From positions 17,901,048 to 17,965,047 of the forward strand of contig CM026421.1 in NCBI GenBank assembly GCA_014871385.1: DNA of 64,000 bases. Reading direction: 5' to 3'. The notes beneath the pieces are model-generated. The model searched no databases. It was not told where the DNA came from and saw only the letters and a program-made list of their open reading frames with translations. How positions within the stretch are numbered: position 1 is the stretch's first letter; each line of letters starts with the position of its first letter. Position numbers and translations under genes: made by a program. The DNA comes from Ceratodon purpureus. Lineage: Eukaryota > Streptophyta > Bryopsida > Pseudoditrichales > Ditrichaceae. Below, piece by piece: positions 36,602-47,482 of this stretch.

Positions 36602-37510
36602 GTTGATTCTATACCACATAAATTAAATTGAAATTAGAGTCTAAATTTTTTTGAAACCATAAAGAAGCACATTTCACTTTTAAAAATAAAATAAAGAAAT
36701 AAATAAAATAAAGAAATAAATAGAGAAATTTATTGTGCATGTTGTTTTAGTCCAAGGCAAGATTTCATAGGTTTTGAATGCAATTTTAATTTCAATTTTT
36801 TGACTGAAAGTATTTATTCTAGAAAGGGGAGACTTGAGGTGTTTTTGATGAAACATAATCAAAGAATTTTTAAGGATAATAGAAAGAAGTTTTTTGAAAC
36901 GATGTGTTTTTTAATGTTGGTCTATTCATTTTATACTGCATTTTAAATTACACTACTTAATTATGGCTCATAACCTTTTTATTTAAATTACACCGAAAAA
37001 GAAGAAGAAATAAAAGCAATAATAATCATCTATTTTCCAAAAAGGACTCCTCCTTATACTAGTGGACGTTCTAGAACAAAGTATGACTTGTTGTTGGATC
37101 AAATCCTAAGATTCTGGGTATTAACTGGTCCTAATTTGGTTGAAATGTACACATTGGCCAACTTTGCATTACAGTTAAAGGTTGAAAGTCCAAATAATCC
37201 AATCAGTCAAATTATAAAAACATTAGAAATTAGCTAAACGGACTTGATACTTATGAAGTAGCTACATGCCATTTTGTTTTGCCAAGCCCAAGACGTTGGT
37301 TTTGATTCTTGAGCAATAAATCATTGACTTCAAATAATCAGGTTATGGGGAAAAATTAAGATAAAAGTAAGTTTGAAAATCTACACATTCATAAGAGCCA
37401 AAATCCTTAAATTCATTAAATTGCATATAGCAAGACAAAAACTCTAAGTTATCAATGATTTGGCATCCTTTACATGCCTTGTAATACACAATTTATTAAT
37501 CTTTACACAT

Positions 37511-37985
37511 CTAGAGGCGGTTTGCACTATAGATCACAAAGATTGACCACGGCCCTCTAAAATCTATGATAGGCTAAGGAAGTCATCCTCATTTGATTTT
37601 GCTTAACACTACCTTGAAAAGATGAAATTGATCGCAAAGTTTGAGGTTACCTAAATATATTATTTTTTGTTGAGTACATAATGTTTCATGGTCCAACGGG
37701 TTTTCCGTCGAGTTAAGGCGAAGAAGTTGGCTCGATGGAAATCAAAGCAACTGCTGGGCAAATTATCAATGATTGACCAAAATTCAATTATTTTGTTGTT
37801 TTTTTAGGCCAAAGTCATCCCGGTCCAAATCCACTTTATACTTTGAAAGATGATCAAGATGTTTAAAAAATGATTTTTGATTTTTTATGGTCACGGGTAT
37901 GGTCCAAGAGCCGTGACCTTGAAATGATTTTAACCCTCTTTGAAATGATTTTAACTCTTATGGTTGGTAGTGTAAACCACCCCTA
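37511..37985. repeat. TIR element, GGGTTTACACTATGGACC family, copy 2
   Basis: The left end reads GGCGGTTTGCACTATAGA and the right end, reverse complemented, reads GGGTGGTTTACACTACCAAC. It shares its interior with 33571-33962 in reverse: 'ggtccaaatccactttatac' here corresponds to 'gtgtaaagtggatttggacc' there. Confidence 0.55.
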
Positions 37986-38627
37986 ATTAGCAGAAGAGCT
38001 TCCTTGGTCTTCAAAATTTTAATTTAGTGAATTTAGGGAAGGCTTCTAATGAATAATAATTACCAAAGGTTTATCAGCTTTGAGATAAGCATCTAAAAAA
38101 TTGTGGTAAATTTGTATTGATTTTTAGAATTTTTAGAATTTTTTTATTGTAGAAGGGTTTTTATTTTACAATCTCAGGGGTGATTTTATTAGTTACTTGT
38201 ATCAAAAAATTCAAAGGTGGTAGATGGATGTAACAAAAGTTTTGGAGTAGAAAAAAAGAATTTTGGGTACCTTACATGTATTTTCCATTGTCTTATGCAA
38301 AAAATAAATCATATTCTACTCAAATCTCTTGCAATTTCTTAGTAGTGGAAACCAGACTTCAATGATCAAAACTCATAACCAAGATTATGACCATTCTGGG
38401 CATATTATGAAAAATCTTGTCAAAATGGCTATGATAACAGTTACTTCTTATGGTCATTGTGGGCATAGTTTCCATTGGTGTCCTTTGTCTATAAAACTAT
38501 TTAAAATTGACATTGTACAAACATGCCCAAAATTTCAAAAAAAATCCATTGGGGATTGTTGTTCCTCATGGTTTGATGAGGGGTTGCTAATTGAACAAGG
38601 ATTAAGCTTTCTTAATCTCATCATATG

Positions 38628-39621
38628 TTAATCCCTAAAGGACCATTGTTCTAGAATGGGTTTTTAAAAATCTCGGGCATGTACTTGAAATCTCAATTTT
38701 AGATATTTGTTTTTGAATTTTTTGTGAATGTAGGCCATATCAAGAACTTTGAGGGAATCTATTTTTTTCAATTGGACATATATAAAAATAGTTATGGTAC
38801 CCAAAGTGGAAAAAGATGTTCTATAGGCAATTCAGGTTGCCATGCTAAATACATCAATTACCTCTAAGAATATTTCTACAACTACTTCATGATGTCATCT
38901 TTGAGGTTTCTAAAAAAATAAAAAATAATAAAATAAAATAATAAAATAATAAATTAAAAATTAAAAAATTAAAAAACGACTTTGGGCGCATAATATTCAC
39001 TCCACAAAATATCAAAGTTTTCTCACCATTTCGAGCAGTGTACTAAAAAAACTTCTTCTCTCCTTCATTAAAGTTAGAAAAAATATTATTCTAGATTTTT
39101 TCTTCCTTTCACTTAAAATATGGACATTAATCTTTATTTTGACTGTTTAGATTAAGACTTTATTAAACAATGGAATTTCTAGGAAAGAAAGAAGATTTAG
39201 TATTCTTGTGTATCTAATGTAATAAAAATATTGTTTTCAACATGCTACACTTGACTTTTGAGTGAAATTATTTTAATACAATTAGCTAACTTAGTCTTCT
39301 TTGATATGCATAAAAAACCCCAAAATCCATAATGCAAAAAAAACAAAAAAAAACAATATTAAAGTGTGTCAACCTAGTCAAAATTCTTGTCAATTTTTTT
39401 TTTTTTTTTTTTAATTTCAATTGCTATAATCTTCTAATCTCTGCGGTCAATTATATTGATTTTTTTTTTAAGTGTCTATTACAATAATCTAGTTGAAGAT
39501 CTTAGATCTTAGGGTTAGAATTAGAAAATAATGTTTTTTAGTCATTCATGCTTTTTACATTGGAAATGGCAGTTTAGGAGCATTTATTGGTGAAGCATAG
39601 TCAAGGAACTTTAGGGGTTAA
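38628..39621. mobile_element. TTAA-flanked element 'K', about 0.99 kb
   Basis: The left end is TTAATCCCTAAAGGACCATT and the right end is AACTTTAGGGGTTAA, with TTAA on both sides. The interior contains A/T homopolymers (a T run at about 39395-39411; 'aataaaataataaaat' at 38923-38945). It is non-coding. Confidence 0.55.
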
Positions 39622-41334
39622 TCCACACCAAGTAGAATAAAGACTGTATCTGCTGTTCTTTATTTTTTTCAATTTTCAAATATTCACTCCAGAAGTCTTG
39701 GGCTAATTTGGCCTTGGGGCTTTGGGGCTTCACACCATGCCTTGCAAAAAGCTCCATATTATTCATTCTGTACATATCTCCAACCCAAAACCTTGAATTC
39801 TCTCCATGAATTGGGCTAGAATTTTGACGAATGGACTATGCCAGTGTGCGGCAGCCCTGAATTCCAGAAAACAGCCTCATAAAACCCCAGGTTCATCGGC
39901 ATCAAAAAATTAAAAATTAAAATTATGCACCCAGACCAACAAGCCTACCTTATAATTGTGATGATAAACAATACCAGTTATAGCAAATGAAAGAAAAATG
40001 ACTGCTGCAGCAATACACTACCGTCACTGGCTCCGTCAGTGCTGACGAACAGCAAAAGCATCCCAAATTTCGACCTAATCATTTGTGGGAGTGCCCCAAA
40101 CTTTACATGCACTTCACCTATATTTATGCCCCCCCAAAGTTTATTTCTGCCATTCCAAAGGTTTATTTCTGCACTTCCATTATTGCTTAATCCAATGGCA
40201 ATTCATTCGTGCGTTGTTAAAAAAGAGTAACCAAAAAGAAGCATCTCGTTGAAGTTCAACTCCAATTTTCATTTCTTAAATTCATCCCTTTTTGGAAACC
40301 TGGAGAAGCTTTTTCAACAGAACATAAAACAGAGTTCTTACTTTTCAATGTTGTAGACATAAACTAGTGAGTCACAACAAGAGTGTTAATTAAGACAATC
40401 CATACACCTCTTGCCCATGTTAAATAATACATCGAATGCTTTTTTTCCAGCTTCCAAAACACTCTACCATCCCAATAAAATATACACACTAATGACTCAT
40501 GAGGAAGTCACACAAAATATCAGCAAAGTTGAATCCGTTAATTAATCTCCATTGGAACAAACTTCTTGTTGTACTATTCAAATAAAACAGAATAAAACAT
40601 CATTTTTCATTATTCTAAGAATTGGTAATTGTTTTTTTAACTCAATAACAAAGTTTAAACATTACACGTTCCTTATGAATGGATTATGGATTCAATGTTA
40701 TCAACTTCGTGATAATAATACTATTTAAGGGGACAAGACGAATGTACCGGAATCTAACCATTCTGATTGGAAGAGGAAGGTCAGGTTCACAGGACAGATT
40801 CCAAATGGAATAGTTCCTTACAGGAAAACAACAAAACACAGTTGGCTTGGGTGTAAATTTGCTTTGACTTAAAGTGGGTACTTAAATTGGAGGCATTTAC
40901 AGCTAAACTTGAGTGTGGCTCGGTTTCCCAAGTCCCCTCTTCATGGTGCCAAGCACATGAATCATACAGTATTTGGCACCATATTGGTAGGAGTGTTAAT
41001 ACAGCATACTGTTTTTTCCATGAAAAGCCTGGGATTGAATAAATGTTTCTTTTAAAATAGCTTGTGTGATGCACGGAATATTGTCCCAAAATGGGTTCCG
41101 CCACTTGTGATCTCACAAAGCAGTTTAGGGCAGGTTTACACCAAAAAACTTGGGGTGCAAACTATAGTTACTAGTGGTATCATGTTCTTGGATGAGAGCG
41201 TTGGAAATAAGGTACCTATCATAAAAACAAGAGAGTAATAAGTGAGTTGTGGTTCAAAGTCTTCGTGTGAACCAAAAGAATGGCTAGTGGCATGTAGGGA
41301 GCAATCAAAATAGTGAGATGAATTAAATAAAAAA
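39622..41334. other. Intergenic DNA, no gene recognised
   Basis: Less AT-rich than the neighbouring elements and apparently single copy within the window. A minus-strand frame at 41116-40787 (109 codons) shows no family signature. Confidence 0.35.
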
Positions 41335-41753
41335 TTAACCCCTCAAGGGCCTCGGTGTTTTTGGAGCCAAACCAGCCAAAAATAAACCCATACTATTAAA
41401 AACATTTTTTATTAAAAATTATACATATTGAATATTGTTCACCTATTTTGAAGAAAATTCACCATACAAATTGCGAGATAATAATGTCTGAAGTCACTGT
41501 AAAAGTTTTTTTGACACTGCCCCGAGAGTATACCTAAGTTTTGATGCCCAAAAACTATACTTTGCAAAACACATTTGAGTCATAGAGGATAGAGGATCAT
41601 CAATGTCTTAAGGTATGGAAATTAGGTATTAGCTCACAAATTTTGAGCCTCATACCGGCTTACTAAGTGGGAAAAAATCCTTGATTTTGTGAAAAGGGGT
41701 GTGCTGAAATTGCCTCACATTCTCCCAAATTAAAACTACTTAAAAGGTAATCT

Positions 41754-42558
41754 TAACCCCTAAACAACCATAGTGCTAAAGGCGGCGTTTTTGGAATTTG
41801 GGCAAGTTCCTAAAAATTCAAATTTACTTGAAATTTTTTGAATTTTTTCGTGGAAAAAGGTTTTTTTAAGAGGTTTATGGGGATATTTTTAATTTTTTTT
41901 AAAAAATTAAGCGAGGAAAAGTTATGGGATTTTAACAATTTCAGTCAATCTTTGGGCAGGCTCTCAGCCACTGTGAATGCAACAATTTCTGCCCAAAACT
42001 GCCAAATCTGCCTAATGCCGAAACTTTGAAATTCCACCAAATATCGAGATTTTAGTGTTTTTCAAAAAGAAAAAAAAAAAAAAAAAATCTATATGTAAAA
42101 GAGGCACTAGAGCATGTTTCCACTATTTGGATTTTCAATTCAAGAATGTTTCATATGTTTGTGAATTTCAGCATACCGCCTTGTGGAAATTGATGATTTT
42201 CTCAAAGTTCCACACCTTGCACGGGCATGAGATTTTGTGGACATGTACCTAACTCACCTAGAAACAAGAATCTAAAGAGGCTCATTCTAAATATACTCAA
42301 AAAATGGTTTTTTGGACCCCAAAAGTCTATTGTCCCCCTTTCGCAGGGTAAAAAAAACTTTTTCTTCAACTTTGAATGTTATAATCTCTAAAATGGTAAG
42401 GAATGAGAGTGTGAGATTTGGTAGGCATATAGACATAGAAGATCTTATGGTTGGAAAAACACAAAATTGGTTCCAATTCTGCACTATCCGGCTTGCTTCA
42501 AAAGGGACTATTTGGAGGCAGTTTTGAGCGAAAACATCCTTGGCCATTTAGGGGTTAA
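41754..42558. mobile_element. TTAA-flanked element 'D', nested in B, 805 bp
   Basis: The left end is TTAACCCCTAAACAACCATA and the right end, reverse complemented, is TTAACCCCTAAATGGCCAAG. TTAA is present on both sides. The unfilled relative A reads through the site (reverse complement 'gtagtcagaaaatgttcaattgg' against 'ggtaatc-TTAA-[D]-TTAA-aatgtccaattgg'). The interior carries the shared GATCTTATGGTTGG module at about 42440. Confidence 0.8.
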
Positions 42559-43154
42559 AATGTCCAATTGGAAATCCAAACGGCTAATATGTTGAAGTCA
42601 ATGAGGGAAAAACCACAAATTTTTTTAACGCAATTGGAGTAGATCTCAAATTTCTAGAATTTTTTTAACTGTAAATTGTAAATTTTCCTTTTATTTCAAA
42701 AGGCAGCTTTAGTAAAAAGGAGGTCGTGTGGATGGACCCCTACCACGTCGTAGACATGGGATGAAATTTATTAATTTTAAATGAAAAATGAAGATTAGAT
42801 GACATATGTTTTGTGGATGAAAAAAATGATTTTGGATGAAAATTAAGCTCTAGGCGTCAATTGGATGAAAAAATCAACAACTTCTTTAGATGGAAATGAT
42901 TAGTTACATGATAAATTTCTATTGGATGAAAATTGTCATGAATCTATATGGAAGAAAAAATATTGGGCCCATCATTTTGCAAGTGCGTACCCTTGGAGAT
43001 TTTGTCTTGTCACTTTCTGCCCTTGTGATTGAAGGGCAACTTGGGCAAAAAATGAGAGATTTTGATAGGTTATTGGTTGCCCACAATTAGAGCAGATTGT
43101 TTTAAAATCGATAACTTTTGTATCATAACTCCAAATGCTTTGAAATTTGGGCCA

Positions 43155-44088
43155 TTAACCCCTAAAGGTTCAAGCCGTTTTTGGACCTCCAAAACCAAAA
43201 ACTGTGATTTTTGACGACCTTGTAGAAGTAGAAGTATGATACTTAATTTTTTAATTTTTTGATACATCCAACCGTAAGATCTTAAACCTAACTACCTGCA
43301 CTAATACCATGTAAAATTTCAACGGTTGGATCTTTACCATTTGTGAGATTATAACGTTCAAAGTTTACTGTTTTTTTTTTTTGGCTTTGCGGGAAAGGCA
43401 TACTCTAAATGGTGCCAAGGGAGACTTTATTATTGTTACCTCAAACATTTTGCTCATATTTTTTTCCATGTAGGTAACTAAGTTGAGCACCTCCATGCAA
43501 AATTTTAGAGTCTCATTACAGTTTTTTGGCCTTCATGCAAATTAATTTCCACAAGAAGGTGCAAAAACCACAATATGGTAAAACCTAAATGACGTGAAAT
43601 GCTTTTGGTTTTTTAAAAAAGTGAACGGTTAAAAGTTATGTCCATGATTTTTTGAATTATTGGAAAAAACAAATTTGAAAATTTCCTAAATCTCAAATTT
43701 TGACAAATTTTGAAAGAAAAAATTGTAAAATTACCAAAAACTGAGAAGGTTGTTTCTGTGATTTTTGGAGGCTGCCCTTCTAAATTTGGTAAGCTTTTTG
43801 ACACAGGCCACTTTGGATTTTGAGTAGTGAATTGGTTATGAACACATTTCCAAAAAAAAATTCTAAAAAAACCTAATTTTAAACTGCCCGTTTTGGACTT
43901 GAAACCTAAAATTCCTAGATGAAGGTTCTAAAAGTGAAATTTGGCATCAAAATTTTTACCACATACAGTTTGCTGTATAAGAGCATCCAGTAAAATTCTT
44001 AGGCAAAAATATTACTTTTAACCCCTTCATGTAGGCTGCCCGAAACAGCCGAGAGCCATTTTGGATTTCCAGAACCTTTAGGGGTTAA
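43155..44088. mobile_element. TTAA-flanked element 'C', nested in B, 934 bp
   Basis: The left end is TTAACCCCTAAAGGTTCAAG and the right end, reverse complemented, is TTAACCCCTAAAGGTTCTGG, a TIR of about 17 perfect bases. A related copy without the insertion exists in A ('ggcccattggaaagctattg' as reverse complement, against 'gggccat-TTAA-[C]-TTAA-aaagctattg'). Another TTAACCCC occurs inside at 44028 and may mark a small secondary insertion or a rearranged end. Confidence 0.8.
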
Positions 44089-44362
44089 AAAGCTATTGTT
44101 GAAGTTACATGGAGAAAAAATTCAAGGAAATTTTTAAATTTTGAAACCTTTGAATAAGCTGCCTAGAAGTGCTACAACCATAATATGTTCCCAAGGGCCT
44201 TTAGGATTAAATTCATAGAGTTTATTTGCCATATTCATTTCTTCACTTATATACTTAAAATCAAATATAGCTTATTACATATATCTGAAATATTTTTAGA
44301 GCTTATGACGTCGAAGGAAAAGATGGTGGACTAAAATTTGATGGCAAAGCTTGGTAGAATTA

Positions 44363-45209
44363 CTAACCACTAAAGTTGAAAGGCCTCAAAATTGCCAAAT
44401 ATCCTGAAAACTAGACTCTTTCAATACAAGGTGTAAGTTTTTAAGTTTTGATGTATTTTGAGGGTAATAACCGTAGGATCTAGTACCTTATTTGTAAATG
44501 TATATGTATCATAAATCTTAGATTCAAACTCCTTACCGTTTGTGAGATCGTAATGTTTTAAGTAAGAAAAAAGTTTTTTTTTCTTGTTGCAAAATGGGTC
44601 TCAAGTGTTTCATGAGCCAAAAAACCAATTTCAAAAAAAAAATTGATGTGAAGCTCTCCAAACTCTTGTTCCCAACCAGTTAGGAATGTATCCATGCACT
44701 TTTTTCTCTCAAATGGCCTATAAAACCTAAAGAAATGCTTGATTTTTCACATAGAGTTATGCTGAAATTCGAATACAAAGGTCGGTCTATGTCAATAGTA
44801 AAAAAAGCATAAGGAGAAATATTGGATTGATAATCCGAGGGGTGAGATCATGCCTTCAAATTGTATTTACATGTACAAAAAATAAAACTTGAAAAAAGTA
44901 AAATCTCAATTTATAGTGAATATTTAAAGTTTGTTTGATCTAATTAATTTTGGGTAGATTTGGAACGCAGTTTTGGGCAAATTTCAGCATGCCCTAATAA
45001 TGTTTTCAAACTTTGGCTGCAAATATCTCCTAAAGTATGAAGAATTTTGAAGCATGAATGGTCTTGTTAGAAATATATGATGATTGTCTTCATTGTGTCA
45101 AAATTGAAGCACCAAAATTGCAGCTTCATCATGTAAAAATTGACTCAAGGGGAACCTGACCAAGCCCTAAAATCATACCATTTTTGTTGAGTTGATGTTT
45201 AGGGGCTAA
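44363..45209. mobile_element. TTAA-family element 'I' flanked by CTAA, about 0.85 kb
   Basis: The left end is CTAACCACTAAAGTTGAAAG and the right end is GTTGATGTTTAGGGGCTAA. Both flanking tetranucleotides are CTAA. The body matches J in direct and H in reverse orientation. It lies between B and A. Confidence 0.65.
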
Positions 45210-45322
45210 GCATGTTATCCTACTTACAATTCCAATTAGAATCTTCTAGTTATTTCTATCATACACTACTACTTGTAAATAGTGTATTGACCATAATTCT
45301 TTGGTGACAAGAACTTTGCCAC

Positions 45323-46382
45323 TTAACCCCAAAAGGCTCTTGAGACCCGATTTGGGTCGCAGTACTTTTGGGTAGGCTAGTCTAATGATTCAGAATTTTA
45401 TTATTTTCTGAAATTTTTACACCATGTAGCTCTCAACAATAGCTTTCCAATGGGCCAGAGACGCAAATTTCAAAGCATTTGGAGTCACGATGCAAAAGTT
45501 ATGAATTTTAGAAGAATCTACTCTAAATTTGGGCAGCCAATAACCAATGGAAATCTCCCATTCTCTGCCCAAGTTGCCCGTCATTGAATGGGGCAGAAAA
45601 CGACAAAGACAAATTTTCAAAAGATAGGCACTTGCAAAATAATGGGCCCAATATTTTTTCATCCACACACATTTATGACGGTTTTCATCATAACTTAATA
45701 AATTTCATCCATTATCTACGACGTGGTAGGGGGTCCATCCAGAGGACCCCCTTTTACCAAAACTGCCCTTTGAAATAATAGGGAAATATACAATTTACAC
45801 TGTGAAAAATTCTAGAAATTTGAGATCTATTCCAAATGCATTGAAATTTTTTGTGGTTCTTTTCCTCATTGACTTCAACATATATATTGTCTGGATTTCC
45901 AATTGAACATTTTCTGACTACCCTAAACATAACCTGTACATAAGTAGTTTTAATTTTGGAGAATGCAAGGCAATTTCAATACACCCCGTTTCACAAAATC
46001 AAGGATTTTTTTGCCTTTCAAAGCTCCTATGAGGCTCAAACTTTGTGAGGTTATACCTAATATCTACACCTAAATGAATTGATGATCCTCCATATATCAA
46101 ATGTGTTTGCAAAGTATAGTGTTGGGCATCAAAACTTTGGTATACTCACGGGGCAATATCAAAAAACACTTTTGCAGTGACTTCAAATGTTATAATCTCG
46201 CAATATGTATAGTAGATTGTCCTCAAAATAAGTATATAGCTTTTTTGAATTAGTGAAGTACATGATCCTACGGTTTTATATTCAATTTTATGTTTAAATT
46301 TAGAAATGAGTAGATTTTTATTAGTAAGGGTATGTTTCTAGCAGTTTTGGCTCCAAAAATACCAAGGGCCTTTAGGGGTTAA
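45323..46382. mobile_element. TTAA-flanked element 'A', 1060 bp, unfilled relative of B
   Basis: The left end is TTAACCCCAAAAGGCTCTTG and the right end, reverse complemented, is TTAACCCCTAAAGGCCCTTG, with TTAA at 45323-45326 and 46379-46382. It is the inverted counterpart of B and lacks both nested insertions, so it records the empty sites. Minus-strand frame 45668-45417 is not a gene. Confidence 0.85.
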
Positions 46383-46603
46383 TTGTTGATTTGAAACTAC
46401 AAGACAATGTATTGATATAAAGATGAGTTTTGGTGAAGAAGATGATAAAATTTCTTTTGGCACATCCATATTTAGGGGTATGGATTTTTTTTTTAAAAAA
46501 CATTTAATAACTTAATTCAATATTTTTTTTCCCTTTGACAAATTGGTTTTTCATTTGGAGAAAAAAAAAAACAAAAAAAAGATGTTGGTCCATGCTTCTA
46601 ATA

Positions 46604-46604
<1 letters not shown>

Positions 46605-46667
<63 letters not shown>
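46605..46667. repeat. (TA)n microsatellite, 63 bp
   Basis: Uninterrupted TA dinucleotides, directly followed by a TTAA-family right end (CCTTTAAGGGTTAA, 46668-46681). Confidence 0.97.
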
Positions 46668-46669
<2 letters not shown>

Positions 46670-46772
46670 TTTAAGGGTTAATGTCTTTCATGGATGAAAA
46701 AATATTTTGGATGCAAAGTAAGTTATGGATGATGACTTTCATTTGGATGAAAAAAATTCAGAACTGAAAACA

Positions 46773-46776
<4 letters not shown>

Positions 46777-46847
<71 letters not shown>
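46777..46847. repeat. (TA)n microsatellite, 71 bp
   Basis: Uninterrupted TA dinucleotides, 109 bp after the first tract. The open frame that reads Ile-Tyr repeats here is an artefact of this tract. Confidence 0.97.
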
Positions 46848-46850
<3 letters not shown>

Positions 46851-46929
46851 TCAAAGACATCACTTCATGTGTTTTGAATTGATTTTCCATGATTTCTTTG
46901 CCAGCTGGGAGGACTTCCAACCGCGCTGG

Positions 46930-47100
46930 CACATTGTCTGTCCGAATCTTAGATCCATTAGTGAGGAGTAGGCTTGTTACTTAGTTTCTGGTTCTCCCGC
47001 CCTTGCCGGACATGGTGGGGGTGGCTTGTATTTGTACTTTTTTCTCTCCTTTGCAGTAAAGGGCCCCCCTTTATTTGTGTCAAAAAAAAAAATAAAAAAA
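46930..47100 (+). mobile_element. 5'-truncated LINE 3' end
   Basis: The sequence ends '...ctctcctttgcagtaaaggg...ctttatttgtgtc' plus a poly(A)-rich tail. This matches the style of the full-length LINE's 3' end ('ctctcttttctgcaatgaa...ctttcatttgtgcc' plus poly(A)) at 54229-54286. A G-rich stretch with 'ttgccggacatggtgggggtgg' also resembles that 3' UTR. The left border is uncertain. Confidence 0.6.
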
Positions 47101-47199
47101 ATTGATTTTTAAAAGAGAACATTTAAAATTGAAGAAAACATAAAAATTCAGTAATCAACCCTGCAATCAATCTGGTTCATTTGTGAAGAAGACTAACCC

Positions 47200-47215
47200 A
47201 AAATTAATTAATTTT
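47200..47215. repeat. LINE target-site duplication, left copy
   Basis: AAAATTAATTAATTTT, identical to 54287-54302. Confidence 0.9.
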
Positions 47216-47482
47216 GGTAGAACTTGGGAGGAGGGCGCAATGAAGCCTCGGAGGCGCTGGTGCTTAGCACGAGCGATCGGTGCGGACAGTTAGGTCCATT
47301 CGCTCTCTTGATTTTATGGACTCAATTGTTCTGCGGTTGTCAAGATTAGTTGACATCTGACCTGGGGCTTTTGTTCAAGCTCCGGATCCCGTAGAATAGT
47401 GGAGCAGTATCCTTTTTAGGGTTAGGGTTTATTGGGGTTTTAGCTCGACAGAGGTGGAAGGGTAGTGCATCGGTGAGGTGCA

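Larger units (their letters stand above)
41335..44210. mobile_element. TTAA-flanked element 'B', split by two younger insertions
   Basis: The outer ends are TTAACCCCTCAAGGGCCTCG (41335) and the reverse complement TTAATCCTAAAGGCCCTTGG (ending 44210). Removing the inserted elements D (41754-42558) and C (43155-44088) leaves about 1.14 kb that aligns in reverse with element A (45323-46382). Matching landmarks include 'gaagtcactgtaaaag' with 'cttttgcagtgacttc', 'acgtcgtagacatggg' with 'ctacgacgtgg', and 'aaagctattgttgaag' with 'ctctcaacaatagcttt'. No coding capacity is visible. Confidence 0.85.

Noticed and set aside
37915..37975. TTAA-family ends near 'ttttaaccctcttt'
   Set aside because: The motif lacks the CCTAAAGG continuation and a partner; it belongs to the other TIR element at 37511-37985.
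46723..46932. Minus-strand frame with Ile-Tyr repeats
   Set aside because: It is a direct translation of the (TA)n microsatellite.
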